Position numbers and translations under genes: made by a program. A stretch of 64,000 nucleotides of DNA from Synaphobranchus kaupii (Eukaryota > Chordata > Actinopteri > Anguilliformes > Synaphobranchidae): NCBI GenBank assembly GCA_029718625.1, contig CM056391.1:596162-660161 (forward strand), written 5' to 3'. Positions 53,120-60,467 of this stretch are shown here, in pieces. Under the pieces are notes generated by a model that was given only the letters and a program-made list of their open reading frames with translations, ran no database searches and was not told where the DNA came from. Position 1 is the first letter of the stretch, and every line of letters begins with the position of its first letter.

Positions 53120-54859
53120 GGGAGATATGCCTAGACGCAGGGCCTGAGGAACATGCTGTGCTCTCATAACCTCACAGCCAGTAGTGTATAGTACAGTAGT
53201 GTATAGTACAGTATTGTATAGTACAGTAGTGTATTTATCAAACACGTCACCAAAATAAAAGGAAAAATACTTAAATATCTACACATTGTGAATTCTACCA
53301 TATATTAATAATCAGCAGCAAATACACAAATTCCCTGCATTAACTTGCCTTTTCAATCTGAAACCACAGGGTAATTGCAGAAGTTGGCTGTGGTGTACAG
53401 TACATACAAAGTAATGAGTGCTACCAAGGCACATCTGGGAGTATATACTGTTTATATACTACAATAGTACAGTATATACTGTTTATATACTACAATAGCA
53501 CTCCACATCTACAGCTGGTGTAGTTATAACATAGCTGTTAGCGTCTAGTTTTATTGTAGCTGGCAGTAAACTAACTGCAGTAGCATCCAGGCTAACCACC
53601 AGTGAGAAAAACAAGCACGATCGCAATGTGCATAATGATATTACATAAAAGCCTTGCATTCTTGTCCACACAATTCCACATCGGTAATGGCTCTCAGACT
53701 AAGACACATCGGTAATGGCTCTCAGACTAAGACACATCGGTAATGGCTCTCAGACTAAGACACATCGGTAATGGCTCTCAGACTAAGACACATCGGTAAT
53801 GGCTCTCAGACTAAGACACATCGGTAATGGCTCTCAGACTAAGACACATCGGTAATGGCTCTCAGACTAAGACACATCGGTAATGGCTCTCAGACTAAGA
53901 CACATCGGTAATGGCTGTCAGACTAAGACACATCGGTAATGGCTCTCAGACTAAGACACATCGGCTCTCTGCGTTTGGGAATGCTAACTATGTAGCTTGT
54001 GAGCTTCAGCACTCAGTGACTAAACGCGGAATTTAAATGAGAATAAAAAGTGAGGCTGCCGTTTCCTATCGAACGCTAGGCTTCATTACATAGCACAATG
54101 GGACGTGAAAGCTCACCAAAAGGCACGGCCCTTTCAAGGCCACAACAAGCTAAGCCCTACATCCTGTCACAGAGAATATGGGAATAACCCTGGCTAATGA
54201 CGCCAAAAATCTGCCTGGGAGCGTAATCGCACACCTAAAAATATATGGCCACACTTGTTTTCTCCTCGAGCTAAAGTTTCCGGAAGCCTGTTTCATGAAG
54301 TAACAATAAATGAAACGTGAGAACCCCAAAGTAACATTTCTGATATTATTATTATTATTATTATTATTATTTTGGGAGGGGGTGGGGTTTCCCGGACCAG
54401 GGTTTGGTAGCCCTGCTGCATATCACCAAACTCTTCTGGAATTCTCCAATGTACATGGGTCAGAACTCCGATTTAGGCGGCTGGGCACATAACTAGTGAT
54501 AAAGTATATCAACACCAGGGAATGTAGTTAGACATGCCCATCATACCAAGGCAATTAGCCACACAAAACAGAGAGAGAGAAAGAGAGAGAGAGAGAGAGG
54601 TGCCTCCATTTGTCAGGCCAATAAAGTACTTTGAAATTGTGAGAGAGAGCACAGACAGAGATGGAGATTGAAGTAGAGAGAGAGACAGAAAGCTAAACAA
54701 TTTAGCTAAACAATGGAGTTAGACAGAAATAGAGATAGACAGATGGAGAGAGAGAGAGCGAGATGCAGAGATAGATAGACCACTCACAGTCTCTTTAGGG
54801 CCTGCAACCCCTCAAACGTTCCAGGTTCGATGTGACGGATGATGTTGTTCCTAATTTCC
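29966..54859 (-). CDS. adgra3: Adhesion G protein-coupled receptor A3 (GPR125), 17 exons, 5' exons missing
   Basis: Exons (minus): 54788-54859, 47876-47947, 47141-47212, 45980-46140, 45222-45435, 44648-44812, 41752-41953, 41268-41417, 40856-41017, 40275-40475, 39687-39894, 35893-36101, 35215-35339, 33032-33155, 31832-31977, 31392-31487, 29966-31292. Every junction matches in phase, giving 1234 residues without the N-terminus. Domain order is LRRs, LRRCT, Ig, hormone-receptor motif, GAIN/GPS, seven helices, long tail. Signature peptides such as [26 protein letters not shown] and APLEV, and the end GLWKQETTV, identify the A3 paralogue rather than ADGRA2. ADGRA3 is an orphan receptor linked to planar cell polarity and Dishevelled recruitment; the terminal ETTV is a class I PDZ ligand. 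The signal peptide and first LRR are not found before 58034 and must lie past the Gypsy element. Introns are crowded with minisatellites and transposons. Confidence 0.95.
31392..35339 (-). CDS. adgra3: adgra3 exons for TM1-TM4
   Basis: Four exons: 35215-35339 (TM1, [20 protein letters not shown]), 33032-33155 (TM2, [20 protein letters not shown], then [10 protein letters not shown]), 31832-31977 (TM3, [20 protein letters not shown], then an intracellular loop with [13 protein letters not shown]) and 31392-31487 (TM4, [20 protein letters not shown]). Junction phases are 2, 0, 2 and 2 and all join correctly. Introns between them hold a SINE, a MITE-in-SINE, a TTAA element and two minisatellites. 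Confidence 0.93.
31555..31818. repeat. 44-bp minisatellite, 6 copies, abutting an adgra3 donor
   Basis: Six near-identical units (CAGGAACCAAGCTCCTGACT plus 24 bp). It starts 13 bp inside the intron after the donor of exon 31832-31977. Only two single-base variants occur across all copies. Confidence 0.95.
31994..32350. mobile_element. tRNA-derived SINE remnant split by a MITE
   Basis: 32040-32106 has GCAGGTTCAAATCCCAGGAG (B-box-like) and ends CTTGAGCTGAATTACTTAAC. The sequence resumes after the insertion at about 32282 with AATTGTTTCAGTGACATATC. That order is typical of a widespread fish tRNA-SINE. It lies in the adgra3 intron between TM2 and TM3 exons. Outer ends are approximate. Confidence 0.65.
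32107..32281. mobile_element. MITE with 59-bp perfect terminal inverted repeats
   Basis: A 175-bp element whose first 59 bp (from CAGGGGTGTATACTACTATG to GAGTAAA) are an exact inverse of its last 59 bp, with a loop of about 55 bp. It interrupts the SINE remnant at 31994-32350. Perfect arms indicate recent insertion. Confidence 0.9.
33188..33389 (-). mobile_element. SINE-like retroposon, 5'-truncated
   Basis: A reverse-orientation copy of the family at 19935-20344, about 200 bp of its 3' part, including the GGACGTGGCGCCCTCCTTCC and GTTGCTACA segments. It is flanked by a 16-bp target duplication (ACAATTCAACTATTTT at 33172 and ACAATTGAACTATTTT at 33390, 15 of 16). It starts with a T-rich tract, the complement of the tail. 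adgra3 intron. Confidence 0.88.
33733..34965. mobile_element. TTAA-target element carrying a nested Tc1 remnant
   Basis: Inverted ends AGGAGCTATATGTAACA and its inverse are each flanked by TTAA (33729-33732, 34966-34969). Without the nested 541-bp Tc1 copy the element is about 690 bp and non-coding. Its terminal AGG...CCT and TTAA target resemble the element at 27562. adgra3 intron between TM1 and TM2 exons. Confidence 0.82.
34279..34819 (+). pseudogene. Tc1-type transposase remnant (nested)
   Basis: Ends CACTGCCCGGCCAAAAAAAA and its inverse, with TA on both sides (34277-34278, 34820-34821). The interior encodes the C-terminal part of a Tc1 DDE transposase: [11 protein letters not shown], then [11 protein letters not shown] with the second catalytic Asp, then LNPIESLWD in another frame. 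The N-terminal DNA-binding half is missing, and a 2-nt loss near 34580 breaks the frame before the LNPIE box. An internally deleted, inactive copy. Confidence 0.9.
35656..35886. repeat. 57-bp minisatellite, 4 copies, abutting an adgra3 donor
   Basis: Four units of 57-58 bp containing AAAATGCACTAATGTAGTGT and GGGTTCGGTGTGTAGC. The last unit ends a few bases from the donor of the GPS exon at 35893. Confidence 0.9.
35893..36101 (-). CDS. adgra3: adgra3 GPS exon (non-canonical cleavage site)
   Basis: Encodes [20 protein letters not shown] then [20 protein letters not shown]...[14 protein letters not shown]. The W...W..GC...C spacing is that of a GPS motif, but the His-Leu-Ser/Thr cleavage tripeptide reads Ala-Leu-Thr, and only two of the four usual Cys are present. 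From memory, mammalian ADGRA3 also lacks the His, so loss of autoproteolysis appears to be a feature of the paralogue. Confidence 0.9.
36138..39380. repeat. 3.2-kb minisatellite of 40-42-bp units, about 79 copies
   Basis: Units CTTAATCTCCTGACCCCAAT plus AGCACTCTAAAACTCA and a variable C-rich link (CCCC, CACCCCC or CGCCCCC), giving 40- or 42-bp periods. It fills almost the whole adgra3 intron between the GPS and preceding GAIN exons. On the transcribed strand each unit has two G runs (GGGG and GGGG-GGGGG). A rare deletion variant (GACCCTAATACTCACAC) occurs at 37641 and again at 38628, showing amplification of blocks about 1 kb long. Confidence 0.97.
39687..41417 (-). CDS. adgra3: adgra3 GAIN-domain exons
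   Basis: Exons 41268-41417 ([20 protein letters not shown]), 40856-41017 ([19 protein letters not shown]), 40275-40475 ([20 protein letters not shown]...LSFKCNV) and 39687-39894 ([15 protein letters not shown]...FRNGKLFP). Boundaries are phase 0 except the last, which leaves a G that completes Asp with the GPS exon. These form the helical and beta parts of the GAIN domain that cradles the tethered sequence. Confidence 0.92.
39925..39998. repeat. 74-bp segment with identical inverted copy at 43562
   Basis: Begins TGGGACAACCACCGCTTTCA and ends ACATCTAAGGG. The reverse complement of 43562-43635 is identical at all 74 positions. It lies 30 bp upstream of the acceptor side of adgra3 exon 39687-39894. 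No target duplication or inverted termini identified. Confidence 0.95.
41069..41168. repeat. Partial duplicates of an adgra3 exon edge
   Basis: Two intronic copies (41069-41123 and 41145-41168) of the sequence spanning the 5' end and acceptor of exon 40856-41017 (CAGCATCAGGTTACTGCAGA, CCTAGC), separated by CA-rich links with ATAAACACAC. They diverge after 20-50 bp, so they are not usable exons. Confidence 0.85.
41461..41690. repeat. GA-rich low-complexity tract in adgra3 intron
   Basis: Purine-rich (GAGAGAGGGAGAGG) sequence between the hormone-receptor exon and the next exon. Lys/Arg/Glu or Ser/Leu frames across it are not genes. Confidence 0.9.
41752..41953 (-). CDS. adgra3: adgra3 hormone-receptor motif exon
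   Basis: Encodes [15 protein letters not shown]...[20 protein letters not shown] with the conserved Cys and Trp of a hormone-receptor domain. The donor is a weak ATG|GTCTCT; the phase nevertheless joins correctly to MPLNLTN in the next exon. Confidence 0.9.
42000..43561. other. adgra3 intron stretch without exon
   Basis: Part of the 2.7-kb intron between the Ig and hormone-receptor exons. 42540-42660 and 43050-43220 share phrases with 14340-14480 (GGGGCTGTGT, CCGGATGA), suggesting a decayed interspersed repeat. A G-homopolymer lies at about 43536-43546. No gene. Confidence 0.45.
43562..43635. repeat. 74-bp inverted copy of 39925-39998
   Basis: An exact reverse complement of the segment next to adgra3 exon 39687-39894, 3.6 kb away in a different intron. 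Confidence 0.95.
44390..44636. repeat. 28-bp minisatellite, about 9 copies, abutting an adgra3 donor
   Basis: Units GGGTTTGGGCTCTGGAACCC plus TGACGGAA/TGACGGAC. It lies 11-12 bp inside the intron after exon 44648-44812. The array has no stop on the transcribed strand, so intron retention would add a repetitive Pro/Gln-rich peptide. Confidence 0.95.
44648..45435 (-). CDS. adgra3: adgra3 Ig-domain exons
   Basis: Exon 45222-45435 ([20 protein letters not shown], the first Ig Cys in LPLRCLAS, Trp in VRWYQDG) joins in phase 2 to exon 44648-44812 ([19 protein letters not shown] with the second Ig Cys). The latter ends ...SNNKGEFR to join the WPRTLAG exon. The intron between them contains the 21-bp CCAAT array. 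Confidence 0.93.
44832..45008. repeat. 21-bp minisatellite with CCAAT in nearly every unit
   Basis: Eight-plus units of 21 bp (for example CCCAATCAGAACAAGCGGTTA). Seven contain CCAATCA, the NF-Y core. It is located in the intron between the two Ig exons, 20 bp upstream of the acceptor of 44648-44812. Confidence 0.9.
45980..46140 (-). CDS. adgra3: adgra3 LRR C-terminal cap exon
   Basis: A 161-nt exon, acceptor TGTGTGCAG|T, encoding [20 protein letters not shown]...[17 protein letters not shown]...LLTC. This is the LRRCT Cys pattern (CDC...C...C). The acceptor and first codons are reiterated in the adjoining intron by the minisatellite at 46144-46798, but only this copy continues into a full exon with donor TGTG|GTAAGC. 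Confidence 0.92.
46144..46798. repeat. 37-bp minisatellite seeded from an adgra3 exon edge, about 17 copies
   Basis: Units CAGCTCACTGCACACAGGAG plus ACCAGGTTACAGTCACA. On the minus strand each reads CTGTGTGCAG (an acceptor-like AG) and CTGTGTGACTGTAACCTG, the acceptor and LCDCNL codons of the LRRCT exon at 45980-46140. The first intronic unit is a longer copy that still includes the exon's CAGACTCAGTACCTG segment. Confidence 0.93.
47141..54859 (-). CDS. adgra3: adgra3 leucine-rich-repeat exons (three of them)
   Basis: Three 72-nt phase 2-2 exons, each exactly one 24-residue LRR: 54788-54859 ([20 protein letters not shown]...), 47876-47947 ([20 protein letters not shown]...) and 47141-47212 ([20 protein letters not shown]...). 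The usual first LRR exon of ADGRA3 was not found up to 58034. The 6.8-kb intron between the first two holds the 3-kb 37-bp array and several microsatellites. Confidence 0.92.
47272..47562. repeat. 48-bp minisatellite, about 6 copies
   Basis: Units of ACACAATTTCAGCTACATAG plus CTGTTATGATGTCACACTG-type ends, with a 3-bp shorter variant. Upstream of the LRR exon at 47141-47212; a G-homopolymer of about 18 lies next to it at 47233-47250. Confidence 0.93.
47970..51006. repeat. 3.0-kb array of 37-bp units, about 82 copies, with tRNA-like A box
   Basis: Units ACTGAGCTAAGCTTTAGTGT plus GCCCTATAATGTTACCA. On the minus strand (adgra3 sense) each reads GCTTAGCTCAGTTGGTAGCA, containing TAGCTCAGTTGG, a perfect Pol III A-box/D-arm string. 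Variants form zones: GCTAC(C/T) at 48000-48990, GTTACC mostly from 48980 to 51000, and GGTACC interspersed near 49450 and 50080-50670. The array begins 23 bp upstream of the LRR exon at 47876-47947. Confidence 0.97.
51119..51480. mobile_element. Teleost interspersed repeat (AAAGCGAC family), copy 2
   Basis: Contains TTTAGCAGACGCTTTTATCC followed by AAAGCGACGTACAG, then GTAGCAGCT and, at the right, GAAGAGGTGTGTCTTCAGGC, an arrangement common in fish genomes. adgra3 intron. Confidence 0.7.
51481..52440. other. adgra3 intron, AT-rich, nothing identified
   Basis: AT-rich sequence including an (ATA)n run near 51626-51650. No exon or element recognised. Confidence 0.5.
52440..53117. repeat. Four (CA)n microsatellites with a duplicated 75-bp spacer
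   Basis: (CA)n tracts at about 52479-52527, 52785-52880, 52955-52978 and 53060-53117. The spacers 52881-52955 and 52978-53052 are near-identical (CTGATCAC, AATAATGCTCTGTATTA, GAGGAGGGAGCTCTGATCGA), so a unit of about 97 bp was tandemly duplicated around the microsatellite. Confidence 0.95.
53677..53964. repeat. 28-bp minisatellite, about 10 copies
   Basis: Units CACATCGGTAATGGCTCTCA plus GACTAAGA, with essentially one variant (CTGTCA) in the whole array, so it is young. adgra3 intron. Confidence 0.96.
54565..54775. repeat. GA-rich tract upstream of an LRR exon
   Basis: GAGA-rich low-complexity DNA on the plus strand. On the minus strand it is a TC-rich tract 13 bp downstream of the donor of exon 54788-54859. 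Confidence 0.9.
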
Positions 54860-56994
54860 CTGCCAAACAAAACACAGGTGGCGTTAGCACTGCGTCTCCA
54901 GGTAATCCCTCTGAGAAAGCAAAGCAGGTGTTCAGCCAAATATCCATTAGTGCTGCAGTCCTGGATTCACCTATTAATGAATGTGAAATCCAAGCATAGC
55001 TGCAGCTCCGTGGTCATCAAGTTTGTGGCCACGTCTATACAGTAAGATCTCAGGGTTATCGGTCACTAAAGTCTGTAACCAAGGAACGCAATCAATGGAC
55101 TGCCTGCACAAGCTACATGCTAATGCGCTCCTCTGACTCCATGAGATTAACTGCAGCACAGCAGAGTGAACATGGCAGCAGCTCAACGTTACGTTGTGCG
55201 ACTAACAGAATGCAGGTTTCAGAGTATGTGTGTTTCAGAGAACGTGCCTTTCAGAGAATGTGTGTTCTTCTTTTGCACGCTCCAAAAACTGACAGAGGAG
55301 GTTCGAACGATGACCACAAAGACGCAGAAAATGTGCATTCCAGCTTTGGGGAGAAAATAGTGGTGTAATTTTAAAAAGATTATAATAAAATGTATAACCC
55401 ACTTTCCCCCATACAGGCAGAAACAGCACTGCACAGTGAGAACACACGCAGTATTACACTATAACACAGCTAACTGCCATCTGTGGGTCCACCAGCGCTG
55501 AGTAAATCGCCAGTACAGCGTGCTGCTGGCGGTAAAGATCAGGATCAGCTGTTCAGAGAACCCGGAGCAGGTGGTTAATGGCAGTTCTGCCAGAGCAGTG
55601 CTTTAGTGGCCATTTTAAAATTGCTGGAGGACTGACAGCTGGCTCTCCTGGTGGTCCGATAAGCGCTCGCTCGCTCACTAGGATTAAACTGAGCGAGGAT
55701 GCCCTCGCTCTGTGACCTGAGAAAGACCTCTCGCACTTACTGTTGTCTTATGGAAATGGAATATATTGCAATATGCAGAAAATATATGGACTTTTTGAAT
55801 GATAAACTAAATATATTTCACAACAGTGTGTTTAAAAAATAAACATTGCAATATCTGAAAGTGCCATTGATTTATAATTTTGAAAGTATATATATTCATA
55901 TACTGTATATATTGTGATGTGTTGTAATATTTTTATAACATATTTTCTTTCAATATACAGTATTTTTAGCATATTGCATTTCTGTAGGGGGGGGTTCAAC
56001 CTACCGATAGACAAAATTGAAAATTCATAACCCCTTGCAGGAGTGATATTGTGGGGGAGGGCGTGTCACAGTAAATACTATATTTAAATGGCCCCTGAGG
56101 CATTAAATCAGCGGAATGTCCGTGTCTAACGCGCGCTGCTGAAACATGTCGAGAACCGCACTCTGACACGGAAATTGCACAAAAATTACAAATAAATTAC
56201 AGGGAAATTAAGTCTGCAATCATTGACTGCTGAGTGCTTCAAGGGATTCCTGAACTGTGCTAATCCAGCTGGCTACTGGGTATCGGGTTCTGGGTATCTG
56301 AGGGAGCAGTCGGGTTCTGGGTATCTGGGGGAGCAGTCAGGGTCTAGGTATCTGGGTGAGCAGTCAGGTTCTAGGTAGTCAGTATAGGTGAATGGTATTC
56401 TTTAGGGGAAAGGTGAATAGTTATTCATTCAAGATGTGAGGGAGGACATTGGGGATGTTCAACAGGAGGAATGGTATAACCCAGCAGCATGCTGGTCTCA
56501 TGATCCTGACACCAAAAGAACAAATTCAGCATTCTCTCCTCAAGGAACACATGCACAAAAATCTAAGTTTCCAAAACACACTACTTGAATTTCACTCACA
56601 CAGAAACAACAAGGTGCTTGTCAAAAGCTGACCTGAAGTACAGCCACGAATGATTAACCCAGCCAAAAAGGAACTACCTGGAGGAGCTGCTCCAAAATTA
56701 GCCATGTGTTGTAGTCTAGATGGAAGTTATTAAGACTTTATACATGTTTGCATCTGAGTAAACAATGGGGGAAAAAGACCATGATAAATTATCATATGAA
56801 TGCTCCAATTTGGTACATTACAGAAATAAAGGAATTGTAAAGATGGAAAAATAAACTGAAAAACCATTATTCTTTGACAACATATTCCCTACACTTCAGT
56901 TAATCTAAAAGTTTTGTTTCCGAACCTTCAACGTGCACCTGACCCACACCTGAAGGGAAAAGCAAGTTCAGCTCCACCTGCGTTTGTTTCTCTG
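54860..56994. other. Probable adgra3 5' intron, no exon found
   Basis: No LRR-encoding 72-nt exon was recognised on the minus strand. A three-copy repeat of about 27 bp (GGGTTCTGGGTATCTG, GAGCAGTC) lies at 56285-56370. AT-rich elsewhere. Confidence 0.5.
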
Positions 56995-57585
56995 GAGACA
57001 CGTCACACATGGAGGTTATGAGGACCATGGAGACACGTCACACATGGAGGTTATGAGGACCATGGAGACACGTCACACATGGAGGTTATGAGGACCATGG
57101 AGACACGTCACACATGGAGGTTATGAGGACCATGGAGACACGTCACACGTGGAGGTTATGAGGACCATGGAGACACGTCACACATGGAGGTTATGAGGAC
57201 CATGGAGACACGTCACACATGGAGGTTATGAGGACCATGGAGACACGTCACACATGGAGGTTATGAGGACCATGGAGACACGTCACACGTGGAGGTTATG
57301 AGGACCATGGAGACACGTCACACATGGAGGTTATGAGGACCATGGAGACACGTCACACGTGGAGGTTATGAGGACCATGGAGACACGTCACACATGGAGG
57401 TTATGAGGACCATGGAGACACGTCACACATGGAGGTTATGAGGACCATGGAGACACGTCACACATGGAGGTTATGAGGACCATGGAGACACGTCACACAT
57501 GGAGGTTATGAGGACCATGGAGACACGTCACACATGGAGGTTATGATGACCATGGAGACACGTCACACATGGAGGTTATGAGGGC
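56994..57585. repeat. 35-bp minisatellite, about 17 copies
   Basis: Units GGAGACACGTCACACATGGA plus GGTTATGAGGACCAT, with a recurrent ACACGT/ACACAT variant and one GATGAC unit near the right end. Very homogeneous. Confidence 0.96.
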
Positions 57586-58295
57586 CACATTTCAGAAGGC
57601 TCAGGGCAGGAGTCCCTCTTTCTCTGTATTACCGTATCATCTCCGCACTGTACAAAGCTCCCTGAACTTGGATCATTCCGGAATGACCTCATCCTGCTCC
57701 GTCAAGGCCACGACACTGCCAACAGTTGCTGACTGAGGTTAGAAACAGGTCAACATTTTACGTGAAAATCTTCTGATTAAACCAAATCCGTATATGCATA
57801 TTTTAAACGGTGCCAGGGTGGCCAAATATCATCCTGCACGAAAGCATATATAAAACAAGATTTCATCTGTAAAGATGATCTCATTGGAAAACTAAACATC
57901 GAGTTTACACAGCTTTTTTTATTAGACACACAAACCAAATCAATTACACACGACAGCCAGAAGTCATTCAAAACAGCCCATCTTTAATCCTCAGAGTATT
58001 TTACTTTATTTTTTGACACGGTCAGCATTGGTGATGTAATGTTCCGCTCCCTTCCTGTCCGTTTTCCGTGTTTTCCTGTTTTCCCTCCGTGTCATGTTGG
58101 ATCCCTTTGTCCGTGTTTTCCCCGCTGCTGCGGACTAGGCGTGTCCTTCCCTGTCTTGTTCGTCTGGTTGTTTTGTCTTACTTCCGCCTTTCACTCCCTC
58201 CCCCTCGTTGCATGCATTGCCTCACCTGGTGTCTTGCAATCACTCCCGGTTTATGTTCACACCTGTACCGTATTTAGTCCTGTCAGTTAGCTCAC

Positions 58296-58302
58296 TATAT
58301 AG
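58296..58302 (+). promoter_or_regulatory. Candidate LTR TATA box
   Basis: TATATAG at 58296-58302, about 260 bp into the LTR, is the only good TATA match in its first third. Position and motif suit the U3 promoter; unproven. Confidence 0.45.
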
Positions 58303-58975
58303 TCTTTCGGCTGGCTGCCAGTCGGCGCCAGTTCGTTAACTATCGTCACTTGGTGTTAGTGCTCGACTCGTTATCTGGTCTCCCTGCGTGAACTATTCGC
58401 TTAGTTGTGGAATGTGTTTCCCGTGCAGCTTAAGTTCTTCGCAAAACTACGGATTGGTAGTTTACCTCCCGCACAATTTCCTGTCATTTGGTGTAGCTAA
58501 CCTGTTTCCCTTCTCCTCCATCTAACCCTGCACCCATTCTCCCGTGGCAGTGTTCGTTTTCCCCGTGTTCGTTGTGTGTGTTGCGGTACCTCCACCTCCA
58601 GCGCGTGTAGGCTCCGGGGTGATTCGTTACCTGGCTACCCTCCAGTTGTTCCTGTCCGACCGAAGAAACCACCCAGTTCTTCGGCGCCGGCTCCTGGAGC
58701 TCTGGAGACAGTCAGCTACTTACGGACCTACCGCAGCTGCGCCACATCACTCTGTCCTGCCGTGCTACATCAAACCACCTGACTTCCAAACCCGGCACCT
58801 CCGTGAGAACCTCCCGGTCTTTCCCGTGCCTTCCCTTGCACTAACCCCCCTCTGTTGTTTTGTTTCTCTGTACCGGTGCAGTCAGTCCGGTCCAGTTCCT
58901 GCCCTGCCGTAGTGAGTCGCTCCCCTGCCAGTTCCAGTCCAGTCCAGGCGTGAGTTGTACAAACTACTCGCTCAA

Positions 58976-59330
58976 GGTCCAGTTCCGGTTTGGAACATTC
59001 CGTTTCATACACGGATTCCTGTGTGGACCTCCCGTTCCAGTCCAGTCCAGTTCCGGTTTGGAACATTCCGTTCCAGAACCCGATTCCCGTGTGGACCTCC
59101 CGGTCCAGTTCCAGTCCAGTCCAGTTCCGGTTTGGAACATTCCGTTCCAGTACCCGATTCCCGTGTGGACCTCCCGGTCCAGTTCCAGTCCAGTCCAGTT
59201 CCGGTTCGGAACATTCCGTTCCTGAGCCAGATTCCCGTGTGGACCACCCGGTCCAGTTCCAGTCCAGTCCAGTTCCGGTTTGGAACAGTCCGTTCCAGAT
59301 CCTCCAGTCCAGCTCCGGCTTGGAGCAGCC
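58976..59330 (+). repeat. Tandem repeat inside the 5' LTR, about 5 units
   Basis: Units of about 66-75 bp containing CCGGTTTGGAACATTCCGTT, ATTCCCGTGTGGACCTCCCG and runs of CAGTTCCAGTCCAGTC. Units differ mainly in the number of CCAGT blocks. Long open frames on both strands here are by-products. Confidence 0.9.
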
Positions 59331-59416
59331 CGCCCCGGGCTTCCAGGCGCAAGACCTCTGTACATTCTGTGTTTGCCTTTCCTGTACAGTGTTGGGACTA
59401 CCCCAACACTTAATTT

Positions 59417-59422
59417 ATTAAA
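59417..59422 (+). terminator. Candidate LTR polyadenylation signal
   Basis: ATTAAA, a common variant of AATAAA, lies about 70 bp before the LTR end, in a suitable place for the R-U5 polyadenylation signal. Confidence 0.4.
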
Positions 59423-59510
59423 AACACCCCTTTGTGAAATCTGTCTCCTGGTCGTTGCACTTGGGTTCGTCCCGTAACAGATACGTAACAGAACGAACTG
59501 GCCCAAAAAC

Positions 59511-60467
59511 ATGGACCCAGCCGACCTGGAGCAGATTCGGCACGCCTTCTCCTGCCAAACTGCGGTCAGCGACCAACAGGGCCGTCGTTTGGACGACGTG
59601 TTGGAAGTACTGAGGGGCATCACGGAACAAGTGACGCAGCTGTCTCTTCACCAGCCGCTTCCGCGTATTCCATTGGGCTCTACACCGCCCGTACCGGATC
59701 CTCCGGCGGACCCTCCTGTGTCCACTTCATTTCGTGAGCCTCGCGTACAACATCCTGAGTTATTCCGCGGGGAATTGGGGAAATGTCGCGAATTTCTTAT
59801 GAAATGCGACATTGTCTTCCGGATGCAGCCCTCCTCCTTCGCCTCCGACCCATGTAAGATCGCGTTCATTATGAGCAGCCTGGGAGGAGGTGCCCTGGAG
59901 TGGGCTACATCCATCTGGGATAGCCAAGCCGCGCTCTGCAACAACTTCGCTGCCTTCACCGCCGAGATGCGGCGCGTGTTTGACCACCCTACCTGTGGGC
60001 GAGATGCAACTCAGCGCCTACTTCAGGTCCGTCAAGGGAGTCGTAGCGTCGCGGAGATGGCCATCCAATTTCGTACCCTCGCCGCGGAGTCCGGATGGAA
60101 CGACACCGCCCTTCAGGGGGCTTTCCGCCAGGCACTCAGCGAGGAGCTTAAAGACCAACTAGCCACCCGTGAGGAATCCACCTCCCTCAATAGCCTGATT
60201 AGCCTGGCCATAGCAGTCGACAACCGTCTTCGTATCCGGGCCCGTGAGCGTGGGGGGAATCCCGGTCACCTTCCTCACATACGCTCTCACCCTTCTGCTT
60301 CTGGATCCAGGGCGGCGTCTGGGGTCTCCGAAGAGGAGCCCATGCAACTGGGCAGAGTTGCGGTCAACTCTGCAGAGCGCCAACGTCGCCTGCGATCCAG
60401 GTCTTGCTTCTATTGTGGCAAACCTGGCCACCAGATCGCCTCATGTCCCATCCGCCCAAAAGAATAG
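59511..60467 (+). CDS. gag: Gypsy Gag polyprotein
   Basis: 318 residues from ATG at 59511 (20 bp after the LTR) to TAG at 60465. It opens with a predicted helical segment ([13 protein letters not shown]). The capsid-like core (about residues 80-230: [20 protein letters not shown] ... RRVFDHP ... [15 protein letters not shown]) matches the fold shared by Gypsy Gag and the domesticated RTL/PEG10 proteins. One CCHC zinc knuckle, [14 protein letters not shown], sits at the C-terminus for RNA packaging. Gag forms the particle that encloses element RNA. The reading frame is intact. Its last codons overlap pol. Confidence 0.93.
   Translation: MDPADLEQIRHAFSCQTAVSDQQGRRLDDVLEVLRGITEQVTQLSLHQPLPRIPLGSTPPVPDPPADPPVSTSFREPRVQHPELFRGELGKCREFLMKCDIVFRMQPSSFASDPCKIAFIMSSLGGGALEWATSIWDSQAALCNNFAAFTAEMRRVFDHPTCGRDATQRLLQVRQGSRSVAEMAIQFRTLAAESGWNDTALQGAFRQALSEELKDQLATREESTSLNSLISLAIAVDNRLRIRARERGGNPGHLPHIRSHPSASGSRAASGVSEEEPMQLGRVAVNSAERQRRLRSRSCFYCGKPGHQIASCPIRPKE

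Larger units (their letters stand above)
58035..59490 (+). repeat. 5' LTR of the Gypsy element
   Basis: Starts TGTAATGTTCC and ends ...ACA. The end is either 59479 (CCCGTAACA) or 59490 (GATACGTAACA), since both keep the TG/CA rule. At 1.45 kb it is long for this group, partly because of the internal tandem repeat at 58976-59330. No primer-binding site complementary to a tRNA 3' end was recognised in the 20 bp before the gag ATG. Confidence 0.85.

Noticed and set aside
58964..59623. 219-codon minus-strand and several plus-strand frames before gag
   Set aside because: By-products of the LTR-internal tandem repeat; peptides are simple repeats of that DNA.
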